64,000 nucleotides of DNA from Dyadobacter subterraneus. Its GTDB lineage: Bacteria > Bacteroidota > Bacteroidia > Cytophagales > Spirosomataceae. This document shows positions 15,462-24,535 of the stretch, piece after piece; within the stretch, counting starts at the first letter, position 1, and each line of letters starts with the position of its first letter. The notes beneath the pieces are model-generated. The model saw nothing but the letters and a program-made list of their open reading frames with translations, was not told the origin of the DNA and did no database searches. The stretch spans positions 868,001 to 932,000 of the forward strand of contig NZ_JACYGY010000001.1 in assembly GCF_015221875.1 (NCBI RefSeq), read 5' to 3'. The position numbers and the translations under genes are program-made.

Positions 15462-17240
15462 TTACATTCTTTCAGGTACATTTATTCCTAACAACCCCAA
15501 ACCTTTATGAATTGTTTCTGAAACCACTTTCGATAAAGCGACACGGAATTTCACGGCCACCGGATCACTATCGGCAAAAATGGAAACTTCGGCATAAAAC
15601 TGGTTATAAACTTTGGCCAGTTCATACATATAAAAAGATACAACTGACGGCGCAAATTCATTTCCCGCAGCCTGAACGCGCAAAGGAAATTGCGATAAAG
15701 TATAAATCAGTTCACGTTCAACCTGATGTAGTTCATAGTTCGCCGGAGGAAGCTGAATTTCGATTCCGGATTGTTCCGCTTTTCTCATGATAGAGCGCAT
15801 CCGGGTGTAAGTATATTGAATAAATGGTCCGGTATGTCCCTGGAAATCAATAGATTCTTCCGGATTGAAGAGCATCCTTTTCTTAGGGTCCACTTTCAAA
15901 AGATAATATTTCAACGCGCCAAGTGCCAATGTGTGGTACAAAGCAGTGGCTTCTTCGCTTTCAAAATCATCAATTTTTCCTAATTCCTGTGTACGGCTTG
16001 CAGCGGTTTCGATCATTTGATTTACAAGATCATCAGCATCTACAACCGTTCCTTCACGCGATTTCATTTTTCCGGATGGCAAATCCACCATACCATAACT
16101 GATATGATAGCAACCATCTGCATACGGGCGTCCCAGTCTTTTCAAAATGGCAAACAGCACATTGAAATGATAATCCTGCTCATTTCCTACAACCCATAAA
16201 TAACGGTCATTATGGAAATCAGCGAATTTCAATTCCGTTGTGCCTATATCCTGCGTGATATAAACCGAAGTTCCGTCGCCCCGAAGTACCAGTTTTTCAT
16301 CAAGTCCTTCTGCTGTAAGATCTATCCAAACTGAATTATCAGGTTTTTTGAAGAAAACGCCTTTTTGTAAACCTTCTTCAATAATATCTTTTCCTAAAAC
16401 ATAAGTATTTGATTCATAGTAGGTTTTGTCAAAACTTACACCAATCTGATTGTAAGTCTGATTAAAACCATCATAAACCCAATTGTTCATTTTTTTCCAA
16501 AGCGCAACCGTTTCTTCGTCACCTTGCTCCCATAACAAAAGTAATTTTTGTGCTTCCAGAATCCAGGGTGCTTTTTTCGCGGCTTCTTCGGCAGTCATGC
16601 CATTTTCTACAAGCTCACCAATTTGTTTTTTATATTCCTTATCAAAAAGAACATAATATTTTCCAGCCAAATGATCACCTTTCAAACCGGATGATTCGGG
16701 CGTTTCTCCGTTTGCCAGTTCGCGATAAGCAAGCATGGATTTACAGATGTGAATTCCACGGTCGTTGACCAGACAGGTTTTTACAACATCATATCCACAA
16801 GCTTTCAAAATTCTGGAAAGTGAATCACCCAGGAAATCATTCCGTAAGTGACCTAAATGTAAAGGTTTATTTGTGTTAGGAGATGAGAACTCGATCATCA
16901 CAGACTTACCATTTGCCGGAGAATCTCCATAAGTGAGGTCAGAAATAATATCTCCGAATAATTTCAACCAGGTCTCATCATTAAGGCTGATGTTCAAAAA
17001 TCCCTGAACGACATTGCAGCTATCAACAATCGAAGAATTTGCTTCAAGATCGGCAGCAATAATCTGTCCGATTTCTGCGGGAGCACGGCGTGTAGCTTTT
17101 GTTAAAGCAAATGTTACGAAGGTATAAAATCCATCAAATTCCTTTTTTGTAGGCTGCAAAAGAATATCCTCGACAAGGATATCGAAATTTTTCTGGATCG
17201 CTTTTTGAATGTCCGCTTTCAGTATGGCTTCAATCGTCAT
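15462..17240 (-). CDS. argS: arginyl-tRNA synthetase
   Basis: A class I synthetase of 592 residues that charges tRNA-Arg with arginine. The N-terminal additional domain covers about 1-115. The HIGH motif is HLGHLRND within NKPLHLGHLR (about 130-140), the KMSKS equivalent is GKMKSREGT (about 393), and the C-terminal DALR anticodon-binding domain ends with the usual hydrophobic GLGLLGINVPERM. Length and layout are normal. It is transcribed alone; a CAAAATTA sequence at 17356-17363 reads as TAATTTTG on the minus strand and is a plausible -7 box. Confidence 0.97.
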   Translation of the reverse strand: MTIEAILKADIQKAIQKNFDILVEDILLQPTKKEFDGFYTFVTFALTKATRRAPAEIGQIIAADLEANSSIVDSCNVVQGFLNISLNDETWLKLFGDIISDLTYGDSPANGKSVMIEFSSPNTNKPLHLGHLRNDFLGDSLSRILKACGYDVVKTCLVNDRGIHICKSMLAYRELANGETPESSGLKGDHLAGKYYVLFDKEYKKQIGELVENGMTAEEAAKKAPWILEAQKLLLLWEQGDEETVALWKKMNNWVYDGFNQTYNQIGVSFDKTYYESNTYVLGKDIIEEGLQKGVFFKKPDNSVWIDLTAEGLDEKLVLRGDGTSVYITQDIGTTELKFADFHNDRYLWVVGNEQDYHFNVLFAILKRLGRPYADGCYHISYGMVDLPSGKMKSREGTVVDADDLVNQMIETAASRTQELGKIDDFESEEATALYHTLALGALKYYLLKVDPKKRMLFNPEESIDFQGHTGPFIQYTYTRMRSIMRKAEQSGIEIQLPPANYELHQVERELIYTLSQFPLRVQAAGNEFAPSVVSFYMYELAKVYNQFYAEVSIFADSDPVAVKFRVALSKVVSETIHKGLGLLGINVPERM

Positions 17241-17355
17241 GAATATTGTTTTTATAGTATTTCAGATTGTTAATCAAAATTGACCTGACAATCATCTAAG
17301 TTTTTATTTGAATAAAAATATTTATATATTAATGATTATGTTATTCTTTTTGATG

Positions 17356-17363
17356 CAAAATTA
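17356..17363 (-). promoter_or_regulatory. probable -7 box of the argS promoter
   Basis: On the minus strand the bases read TAATTTTG, matching TAnnTTTG, 116 bp before the argS start. No good -33 element is at standard spacing, so confidence is limited. Confidence 0.4.
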
Positions 17364-17404
17364 GGGTAAATATTGAACAGACTTACACCCCGAAGCAAGA
17401 ACTT

Positions 17405-18961
17405 ATGAAGAACCGTTTACTATTTGTGATTCAAAGTTGTCTGATCATACAATTTTGGCTGGCCATACCTTCCAGGGTTTGGGCACAATTAGAACAATCT
17501 GATCGCCTTGAAATCGCAGCCAGTTCTTCCCGTTCTGAGGTATTTGAGGTTTTTACTTTGGGAAACGGGGGATTAATTGCCCTTGTCCGCGGTGATGATT
17601 TTATTGGAAACCGCAATGAAACCTGGGAATTCACTAAATATGATATATCGCTAAATCCTATCTGGCGGGTCAAATACAAGCTGGATAACCGCTACACTCC
17701 GGTTATGGCTCACCAGGGCCGAGATCACGGGTACTGGCTTTTCGCACAACCTGATACCGATCATTTCCTGTTTATTCAAATGAATTTTGAAGATGGAACG
17801 ATTGAAACTTTCAAGGGAGACCTCCTTTCGGGGATTGATGTGCATCAGTTTAAAGTGATTGGCAGTAAGGCGATTATCGCAGGTTATCATCGTTCCCGTC
17901 CCGTTGTTGTAGTACATTCTTTCTTTGATCACACGTCCAAGGTTTTACCTGGATTGTATGAAAAAAATACAGAGCTTAACAATGTTGATATCAATGAACA
18001 GGATGGAATAATTAATGTCATTACTTATGCTTACCGTAAAAAAAACTGTGTTTTTGAGATAAAAACTTATTCGTACGAAGGGCGTTTAATTAAGAAAACA
18101 TCATTAAGCGATCCAAAAAATAGTTTGATTTCCGGCCAGATTGTTCCTTTAAATCAGGATGATTCTTATCTGATCGGAAATTATTCTGTGGGTTGTACAC
18201 CTTATTCCCAGGGTTTATACATTACACATATTACGGATAACGAGCCTGAAACGCCTGAATTTATCGAGTTTTCGGAGCTCCAAAACTTTTTTAATTTCAT
18301 GAAGCCAAAGCGCCGCGAGCGTGTGAAGGAACGTATTGGAAAACGTAAAAGTTTGGGAAAAGAAAACAGATTTCGCTATCGGCTTCTTGTGCACGAATTG
18401 ATTCAGACCGAAGATGAGATTGTTTTAGTTGCTGAGGTTTATTATCCCAATCAGCGCGCCGGATCGCCAATTATTACCAATGGTGTAAATCGGCCATATT
18501 CCGGACGCAGCATTGAAGGTTATCGTTACACGCATGCCATTGTGTGTGGGTTTGACAGAAACGGAAAATTCAAATGGGATAACTGCATTCCGATTAAAGA
18601 CTTAAACAGTTTTGAATTACAGGAAATGGTGCAGCTGACGCCTGTTAATGACTATTTTATTCTGGCTTATCCACAAGACGGAAATATTCACACAGAAGTA
18701 ATCAACAGAAGCAAAGTTGTTGTAGAAAACGAAAAATTTGAGCTGGCAACAAAATCACAATCGGATAAAGTATTGACAAACGAAAATGCATATTTGGCTC
18801 CCTGGTATGGTCAGTATTTTCTGGCCTATGGCTTGCAGCGTGTCGGTCCATCAACCGTGGGGTTAGGACGTGAAGTTTTTTACATCAACAAATTGACGTA
18901 CAAAACAGAAGGAATTGAAAAAGCCGAAAACCGCGAAAGCAACAATGTACCGAGAGAATAA
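17405..18961 (+). CDS. exported protein of unknown function, possibly a beta-propeller
   Basis: I do not recognise a family. The 518-residue protein has a signal peptide (about residues 1-27, ending RVWAQ). The mature region is rich in short beta-strand patterns with aromatic and glycine turns, such as VFEVFTLGNGGLIALV, KVIGSKAIIAGY and DYFILAYPQDGN, which would suit a seven-bladed propeller. A basic stretch (KPKRRERVKERIGKRKS) interrupts it near residue 300. No C-terminal T9SS signal and no lipobox are seen, so it is probably periplasmic. The start is the ATG at 17405. Its neighbours are argS (divergent) and pyrR (convergent), which give no functional hint. Confidence 0.75.
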   Translation: MKNRLLFVIQSCLIIQFWLAIPSRVWAQLEQSDRLEIAASSSRSEVFEVFTLGNGGLIALVRGDDFIGNRNETWEFTKYDISLNPIWRVKYKLDNRYTPVMAHQGRDHGYWLFAQPDTDHFLFIQMNFEDGTIETFKGDLLSGIDVHQFKVIGSKAIIAGYHRSRPVVVVHSFFDHTSKVLPGLYEKNTELNNVDINEQDGIINVITYAYRKKNCVFEIKTYSYEGRLIKKTSLSDPKNSLISGQIVPLNQDDSYLIGNYSVGCTPYSQGLYITHITDNEPETPEFIEFSELQNFFNFMKPKRRERVKERIGKRKSLGKENRFRYRLLVHELIQTEDEIVLVAEVYYPNQRAGSPIITNGVNRPYSGRSIEGYRYTHAIVCGFDRNGKFKWDNCIPIKDLNSFELQEMVQLTPVNDYFILAYPQDGNIHTEVINRSKVVVENEKFELATKSQSDKVLTNENAYLAPWYGQYFLAYGLQRVGPSTVGLGREVFYINKLTYKTEGIEKAENRESNNVPRE

Positions 18962-19129
18962 TGGTTAATTGTTAAGGGTTAATTGGCTTGCGCAGGCGTC
19001 GACGATATTAAAAATAATATTCTGTTGTAAAGAATTAGAATTTTCGAATTAAGGTTTTAATAATAATCTCGATGCCATTCCTAGAATGTAGGTACAAGCC
19101 AATCATTAACAATTAATCCTTAACCATTA
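18959..19129. repeat. long imperfect inverted repeat flanking ~104 bp
   Basis: The arm at 18959-18990 begins TAATGGTTAATTGTTAAG and ends TTGGCTTG. It is largely repeated in inverted form at 19095-19129, starting CAAGCCAATCATTAAC. The arms are A/T-rich and differ by small gaps. The element lies between the convergent unknown gene and pyrR. It could be a bidirectional terminator or a small MITE-like element. A related TTAATTGTTAATGG run occurs after pgk at 56272. Confidence 0.5.
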
Positions 19130-19136
19130 ATAATTA

Positions 19137-19676
19137 TTAGTCCACCATCCAGATATGGTCAGCCTCAAAACCTTGTTCTTTCCACTCAACCTGAACACGC
19201 TGACTTTCAAGTGTGCTTACTTTCATGCCGACATAATCCGGTTCAATTGGTAATTCACGGTTGTAGCGGCGGTCGATCAAAACCATTAGTTCAACCATTT
19301 TCGGGCGTCCAAATGCCGTCATTGCGTCCAAGGCTGCGCGTACCATTCTTCCGCTCGCCAGAACGTCGTCAATTAATATAACGCGTTTTCCTTCGATCAG
19401 AAAAGGAACATTGGTTTTATTGGGTAGGAGCGGGGAATCGCGACGGCGAAAATCGTCTCTGTAAAAAGTAGCGTCCAAATGTCCTAACGGAATATTTTTT
19501 CCGGTTCTTTCCCTTAATTCAGCAACAACGCGTTCTGCAAAGAAAATTCCTCTTGGCTGAAGGCCCATGATGACAGAGTTATCAAAATTCTGATGATTTT
19601 CAATAAGTTCCTGGCATAACCGGCTGGTCATGATCTCTAACAGAGGGCTGCTTAAAATAAGTCGTTTGATGGACAT
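19137..19676 (-). CDS. pyrR: PyrR-type phosphoribosyltransferase
   Basis: A 179-residue type I phosphoribosyltransferase closely matching PyrR in length and layout. The PRPP-binding loop is VILIDDVLASGRMVRAA (about residues 99-115), and the flexible-loop region has LDATFYRDDFRRRDSP, typical of PyrR. The family makes UMP from uracil and PRPP and, in Firmicutes, also binds pyr mRNA as an attenuator. In Bacteroidota the RNA-binding role is uncertain, and no pyr operon is adjacent here. It may therefore serve mainly as an uracil phosphoribosyltransferase. Confidence 0.9.
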   Translation of the reverse strand: MSIKRLILSSPLLEIMTSRLCQELIENHQNFDNSVIMGLQPRGIFFAERVVAELRERTGKNIPLGHLDATFYRDDFRRRDSPLLPNKTNVPFLIEGKRVILIDDVLASGRMVRAALDAMTAFGRPKMVELMVLIDRRYNRELPIEPDYVGMKVSTLESQRVQVEWKEQGFEADHIWMVD

Positions 19677-19928
19677 CTTGTAATTTTACTGAATTAAAGC
19701 CTAAATTAAGCTCACAATTATGAAATGTAAAACTTTTCAAGGCAATATGTGTAATATACTCCTAAAAGATTCTTTCGTTTCTGGAATTAAATGAAGCCGG
19801 TTGAGAAGTTATTTTCTTTACTGTTGCTTATTCATTTAATTTTGTTCCGGTAATTAAGCTGTAAAAATAACGATACGTGAGTGACAATTAAGTGAAACAG
19901 CGGATCATAATAATTTAATAAAGAATAA

Positions 19929-20489
19929 ATGAAATACCTGATAGCAGGACTAGGCAATATTGGTCCTGAATATGCTTTTACACGTCACAACATCGGATTC
20001 ATGGTGCTGGACAGGCTGGCGGCTCAAAATGATTTTAAATTCTCTTTTGAAAAACTGGCGTTTGTAGCAGAATGGAAACACAAAGGCCGGCAGTTTTATT
20101 TTATAAAGCCTACCACTTTTATGAATCTGAGTGGTAAAGCGATCCGCTATTATATGGATCAGTATAAAATTCCGAAAGAAAACCTGTTAGTGATAGTTGA
20201 CGAGCTTCAATTGCCTTTTGGAACTTTACGTATCAAACCAAAAGGAAGCCATGGCGGACATAACGGTTTACGGAATATTGAGGAAATTTTGGGCAGTTCA
20301 GAATATCCGAGACTAAGATTTGGTATCGGAAATAATTTTCCTCGCGGAAGGCAAGTAGAATATGTATTAAAAGCATTTTCCAAGGAAGAAATGGATGAAT
20401 TACCTATATTCCTGGATACCGCAGGTGAGATGGTAGTATCGTTTTGTACTTTGGGGATACAATATGCGATGAATAATTATAATCAATGA
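19929..20489 (+). CDS. pth: peptidyl-tRNA hydrolase
   Basis: A cytosolic enzyme of 186 residues that releases peptides from peptidyl-tRNA dropped by ribosomes. All family blocks are present: GLGNIGPEYAFTRHNIGF with the catalytic histidine near residue 20, KPTTFMNLSGKA with the active-site asparagine, VDELQLPFGTLR with the catalytic aspartate, and KGSHGGHNGLRNI. The C-terminal helix is normal. It is alone on its transcript, and a 706-bp non-coding region follows. Confidence 0.96.
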   Translation: MKYLIAGLGNIGPEYAFTRHNIGFMVLDRLAAQNDFKFSFEKLAFVAEWKHKGRQFYFIKPTTFMNLSGKAIRYYMDQYKIPKENLLVIVDELQLPFGTLRIKPKGSHGGHNGLRNIEEILGSSEYPRLRFGIGNNFPRGRQVEYVLKAFSKEEMDELPIFLDTAGEMVVSFCTLGIQYAMNNYNQ

Positions 20490-21195
20490 TTGTACTTTTT
20501 AAAGATATATAAATATTTTAAGATAGGTGTTTATTTGGTTTTTTAATTCTAAGTGAAATAATATTCTATTTATTGATTTATAAAGTACTAAAAATGATGA
20601 AGATGAATATTTTTTTAATAGTATATTCCAAACAATATTTTGTTTAGATAATTTATTAGAATTTGTAATATCAAAATTTATTGTGATATTTGTATATCAA
20701 TTCGTTGGGGCAGGAATTGAATAAATCCATGAAGTTGTACCTTGATTTAGGTATATTTGCACTTCGGATAAAGATAAAAATTGTCAGTTTACCAGATTTT
20801 AAAGTGTCTTGATAAAAAATTGAGGCATAATTATTTAACGGGGAACTGAAATTGAATTTGCTTCGTATATTGAATCAGTTAACGTCTGATTTTGATAAGA
20901 AAAAAAATTGGAGTATTATTGAGACGAATGTGACTTTGTATAATAAAGTGACGTCAAAGAAAAGAATTTTTTAAACTGAGGTAGTTGTTTTTAAGGATCA
21001 GTTTGAAAAAAGTTAACAAAGCAGGTTGTGAAGGGAATGTTGAGTTTGAAAAACAGCTTTGTTATTTGAAATAGAAAAAATGATTTAACCTGAGTAGTAG
21101 TTTGTTTAATACTTTCTAATTCAGGTAAATATAAAGATAAGAAAAGGTTAAGGGTTTAGGAATAGTCAGTATAAAGCCGTCTTTATGAGATGGCT
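20490..21195. other. 706-bp A/T-rich gap without a gene
   Basis: No ORF with coding character was found; the longest ATG frame near 20730 is 27 codons. The second half is rich in short inverted repeats and ends in a strong plus-strand terminator (both listed separately). The first 200 bp shows nothing beyond A/T-rich sequence. Confidence 0.7.
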
Positions 21196-21206
21196 TTATC
21201 TTTTTA
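20752..21206 (+). ncRNA. candidate structured non-coding RNA with terminator
   Basis: A TATATTTG box (20752-20759) could start a plus-strand transcript. Downstream, several stems form in series: 20784-20789/20844-20849, 20873-20878/20886-20891, 20973-20979/20998-21004 (AAACTGA/TCAGTTT), 21014-21022/21056-21064 (perfect 9 bp) and 21088-21093/21121-21126. The terminator hairpin 21171-21199 follows. There is no matching -33 element. It does not show the hallmark sequences of tmRNA, RNase P RNA or SRP RNA. A/T-rich DNA makes short stems by chance, so the call is tentative. Confidence 0.3.
21171..21206 (+). terminator. plus-strand intrinsic terminator at the end of the non-coding gap
   Basis: ATAAAGCCGTC (21171-21181) pairs with GATGGCTTTAT (21189-21199), 10 of 11 Watson-Crick plus one G-T, with a 7-nt loop. 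CTTTTTAT follows. On the minus strand no T-run follows the stem, so it serves plus-strand transcription, although its right arm overlaps the stop codon of the convergent OmpA gene. Confidence 0.75.
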
Positions 21207-22605
21207 TAGGCTCAGCCCAAACTTCTACCCGCCGGTTTAGCTTTCTTAGTTCTTCTGAAAGATTTTTCTGATTAGGTCTTGTAGAACCGTAACCCACGCC
21301 CTGGATTCTGTCACCTGAAATTCCTTTTTCCAATAAATAATTTTTTACAACCTGCACACGCTGATTTGACAATAAAATATTTTTGTCAAAATCCCCGATA
21401 TTATCTGTGTGCCCTTTCAGCATAATTTTCAGGTCGTTTCTTTTTTGAAAATAGGAAACCAGCGAATCAAGCTGTGTTTTGGCAGGGTTTTCGAGTGTTT
21501 CCGTACTTTGGGTAAATAATAATGTGGCCAGCGGAGTGTCAAATGTTTCCGGACTCAGGCTGATCAGCGATTTCACTTCTGTCGCGCGACTGGTAGTTCT
21601 TACGGGAATACTCTTGGTTTGATATCCTGCTGCCTGTACAGAAATTTTGTATGATTCATGCGGTTTCAATTGGAAAGCATAAGAACCATTGTGTACCTTA
21701 CTTTGAGCCACCAGCGAGTCATTATTAGTTTTCCTTACAGAAACATCCGCATTTTCCACAGCGTTAAGATTTTTTCCTTCGAAAACTTTTCCTGTAACCT
21801 GTACCAGATTGGTATTGATAATGGGCGTTTCTTTTTCAACAGGCTTACTTTCTTCCTTAACAGCTTCAATTTCAGCGGTCACTTCTTTCGGTGCGCGGCT
21901 GATTGTCTGATAGCTTCTTCGGATAAAAACCGGTGTCATTACGCGGTCATAGACCCGGATTAAAGCCACAGAACCTGCACTTGCTTCATGATTGGCTACA
22001 AGATCGTCCTGAAAGAAATTCAGAACCTGTTCATTATCCAAAACGCCTTCGGTACCAGGATCTTTGAATTCGACTTTCGAAATACCGTTTACATACATTT
22101 TAATGGCTTTGGTATCAAAGTCGCGGGAATATACATAATGGATATATTGATTGGCTTTTACGGGCGCTTTTTCGCCAATGGCAAAATCGTAAAAATTCAG
22201 TTTCCCGTCGTAGATATAACTTCCGTAATCACTTTTCCGGTTTTTGAAATCCAGAACGCGTTTCCAGCTATCCAGCTCATTCAGCTTGAAATAAATCTCG
22301 ATCGTAAATGATTTGTTCAGAAAACCGTTCGCCTCTTTATTATCGAATTGTAAACCCGTATTTTTTTCAAACTGATATACAGTTCTTATAATTTCCGGAA
22401 CACCTTTCTCACCACTTCCAGGCACTTTTTCCTTAATAAATTGCCCTGATTGTCCTAATTTATGCAGAGCCGGGCCACCTTTTTCCATAGGCGACAAGCC
22501 ATTATTGAAATCATAAGTCCACTGGGTTTGTGCAAAAGCAGGATCGAAACTTTGGCTAAGAAGGAGAATTGCAAAAAGCCATTTCGCATTTTTTTTGTTA
22601 ATCAT
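21196..22605 (-). CDS. OmpA-family protein with LamG-like N-terminal domain
   Basis: A 469-residue envelope protein with a signal peptide (about 1-26, ending DPAFAQ). Residues about 30-215 resemble a LamG/concanavalin-type laminin-G domain (FTIEIYFKLNELDSWKRVLDF, IHYVYSRDFDTKAIKMYVNG). About 265-345 is a carboxypeptidase-regulatory-like beta-sandwich (VTGKVFEGKNLNAVENADVSV). About 360-469 is the OmpA C-terminal domain with LKGHTDNIGDFDKNILLSNQRVQ, which binds peptidoglycan. The protein should link the cell wall to a bound ligand, perhaps a glycan. The ATG at 22605 is chosen because the longer frame to 22743 runs into the divergent EamA gene and lacks a signal peptide at its start. Confidence 0.9.
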   Translation of the reverse strand: MINKKNAKWLFAILLLSQSFDPAFAQTQWTYDFNNGLSPMEKGGPALHKLGQSGQFIKEKVPGSGEKGVPEIIRTVYQFEKNTGLQFDNKEANGFLNKSFTIEIYFKLNELDSWKRVLDFKNRKSDYGSYIYDGKLNFYDFAIGEKAPVKANQYIHYVYSRDFDTKAIKMYVNGISKVEFKDPGTEGVLDNEQVLNFFQDDLVANHEASAGSVALIRVYDRVMTPVFIRRSYQTISRAPKEVTAEIEAVKEESKPVEKETPIINTNLVQVTGKVFEGKNLNAVENADVSVRKTNNDSLVAQSKVHNGSYAFQLKPHESYKISVQAAGYQTKSIPVRTTSRATEVKSLISLSPETFDTPLATLLFTQSTETLENPAKTQLDSLVSYFQKRNDLKIMLKGHTDNIGDFDKNILLSNQRVQVVKNYLLEKGISGDRIQGVGYGSTRPNQKNLSEELRKLNRRVEVWAEPIKR

Positions 22606-22650
22606 CTTCAAAAATATAAAAAAGAGAGATCGAAGCCGAAATGCTTCTTG

Positions 22651-22658
22651 TATTTTTG
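22651..22658 (+). promoter_or_regulatory. -7 box upstream of the EamA gene
   Basis: TATTTTTG fits TAnnTTTG and lies 20 bp before the GTG at 22679. No canonical -33 was found at 19-bp spacing. Confidence 0.4.
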
Positions 22659-22678
22659 AAACATAATTATGGTTTAAA

Positions 22679-23560
22679 GTGAAAAATATTCTAATCGGTC
22701 TTGTCTTTTCCATTCTGTGGGCCTCTGCTTCGGTCGCAACCAAGTTTGGTGTTCAGTCTGCTTCTCCTTTGATATTAGCAAACGTTCGTTTTTTTATTGC
22801 AGGTATATTGCTGCTCGGTTTTTCTTACGGATTTAAAAAAGATTCCGCATTCCGTCTTCCAAATCGAAACGAATTTAAGCAGCTCGCTTTGTTCGGGTTT
22901 ATGAATACAACGCTGTACCTCGGCTTGTACGTGTGTGCGATGAAATATACAGCAGCCGGCATCGGAAGTCTGGCTGTTTCAACAAATCCGCTGATCATTG
23001 TTTTGTTATCCGCATGGTGGCTTCATAGAAAACCTGCAAAAGCGGAATGGTTGGGAATTGTACTCGGAATGGCTGGCGTGGCCGTTGCGACCTATCCCTT
23101 ATTGAAAAATAGTTTTACAACATTGACAGGGATTTCCTTACTATTAATCAGTATGCTTACCGTTTCAGCTGCCAGTGTTTACTACGCCAGTGTGAAATGG
23201 GAGTTGCCAAATTTGCTGATCAATGGCTGGCAGGTAATGCTGGGAGGCATATTTTTATTGCCATTCACCGCTGTTTTTAGTGATTTTAACGCCACGCATT
23301 GGGATTTAACATTTTGGGGTTCCGTTTTATGGTTAAGTCTTGCAGTATCCGTAGTCGGGCTAATCTGCTGGTTTTATCTGCTTCGGATTGATACAGTCCG
23401 GGCGTCATTATGGCTTTTTTTATGTCCGCTTTTTGGTTTTTTCTTTGCCTGGTGGTTAATGGATGAGCCGGTTACAGTTTATACCATTATAGGAACCGTA
23501 CTCGTTATCGCAGGATTATATGCCGGACAAAAATCCAAATTGCAGAGTATAAAAAAATAG
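22679..23560 (+). CDS. EamA-family drug/metabolite permease
   Basis: An inner-membrane permease of 293 residues with ten predicted helices in two EamA repeats, about residues 5-140 and 148-285. Typical segments are ASASVATKFGVQSASPLILANVRF and the second-repeat end SLWLFLCPLFGFFFAWW. The starting codon is GTG; the nearest upstream ATG meets a stop at once. A TATTTTTG box at 22651-22658 lies 20 bp before it. The substrate (amino acids, metabolites or drugs) cannot be told. It is divergent from the OmpA gene. Confidence 0.9.
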   Translation: MKNILIGLVFSILWASASVATKFGVQSASPLILANVRFFIAGILLLGFSYGFKKDSAFRLPNRNEFKQLALFGFMNTTLYLGLYVCAMKYTAAGIGSLAVSTNPLIIVLLSAWWLHRKPAKAEWLGIVLGMAGVAVATYPLLKNSFTTLTGISLLLISMLTVSAASVYYASVKWELPNLLINGWQVMLGGIFLLPFTAVFSDFNATHWDLTFWGSVLWLSLAVSVVGLICWFYLLRIDTVRASLWLFLCPLFGFFFAWWLMDEPVTVYTIIGTVLVIAGLYAGQKSKLQSIKK

Positions 23561-23617
23561 TCATTTATGGATATGACAAACCACAAATGACTATTCCGGA
23601 TATTTTATAAAATCTGA

Positions 23618-24406
23618 TTATTCAGTTTCAATTTCACCTTTTAGATAAAGACGGGCTTGTCCGCCAATATTAACGCGGTCTCCATCAAGATCACATTTCA
23701 GATATCCACCGCGTTTCGAAAGCTGTTTCGCAGTCAGATCAGTTTTTGAAAGTTTTTCCGCCCAGTAAGGTATCAGCGTTGTATGTGCAGAACCAGTTAC
23801 AGGATCTTCATCAACACCGGATTGCGGAGCGAAAAAGCGTGATACAAAGTCAACATCATCACCTGGTGCCGTAACAATAATACCACGAGCCGGAATGGTG
23901 GAAAGTACAATGATATCAAAATCAAGATCGCGTACTTCCGCCTCGGTATCAAGCACGACCATGTAATCCGTTTTTCCTTTGTAAACTTCCAAAATTGTTG
24001 CATCACTTAATCCTTCCATCAGAGCAGGAGGTGGTACGGCAATGTGATATGGATCTACGGGGAAATTCAGCGTCAGCCAGTTGTCTTTACAATGAACTGT
24101 CAATTCTCCGCTCAGCGATTCAAATTTGATAAGGTCACCTTCATATCCCTGTATGTTGAAGATCACATATCCGGCTGCCAATGTAGCATGGCCGCAAAGT
24201 TCAACTTCCAGCATCGGTGTAAACCAGCGGATATGAAAACCATTTTCGGTCGGTACGTAAAAAGCGGTTTCAGCCAGATTATTTTCAGCTGCAATACTTT
24301 GAAGTGTTTCATCCGGAAGCCAGCTTTCCAACGGTACTACCGCCGCCGGGTTTCCAGAGAAAAGTTGATCCGTAAATGCGTCTATTTGGTATATATTAAG
24401 TTTCAT
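23618..24406 (-). CDS. PhzF-family isomerase/epimerase-like protein
   Basis: A 262-residue member of the PhzF phenazine-biosynthesis-like family, which share the diaminopimelate-epimerase fold. The catalytic glutamate lies in AAENNLAETAFYVP (about residues 40-53), followed by the GHATLAAGYVI and DPVTGSAHTTL loops that are conserved in the family. The start IYQIDAFTDQLFSGNPAAVVPL is typical. Most PhzF proteins outside phenazine producers have unknown substrates, and no other phenazine gene is present here. It is convergent with the EamA gene. Confidence 0.92.
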   Translation of the reverse strand: MKLNIYQIDAFTDQLFSGNPAAVVPLESWLPDETLQSIAAENNLAETAFYVPTENGFHIRWFTPMLEVELCGHATLAAGYVIFNIQGYEGDLIKFESLSGELTVHCKDNWLTLNFPVDPYHIAVPPPALMEGLSDATILEVYKGKTDYMVVLDTEAEVRDLDFDIIVLSTIPARGIIVTAPGDDVDFVSRFFAPQSGVDEDPVTGSAHTTLIPYWAEKLSKTDLTAKQLSKRGGYLKCDLDGDRVNIGGQARLYLKGEIETE

Positions 24407-24535
24407 GTAATTAGGCTCGAGGTGTTAATTTATTCCAAGGTATTAATTTTTTTTTCGATTAAACGTAGTCGGGTATGGAATTTTTCAAGATAAATATTAA
24501 AATCAGATTAATAACGCCTTGTTATTGTCTCAGGC

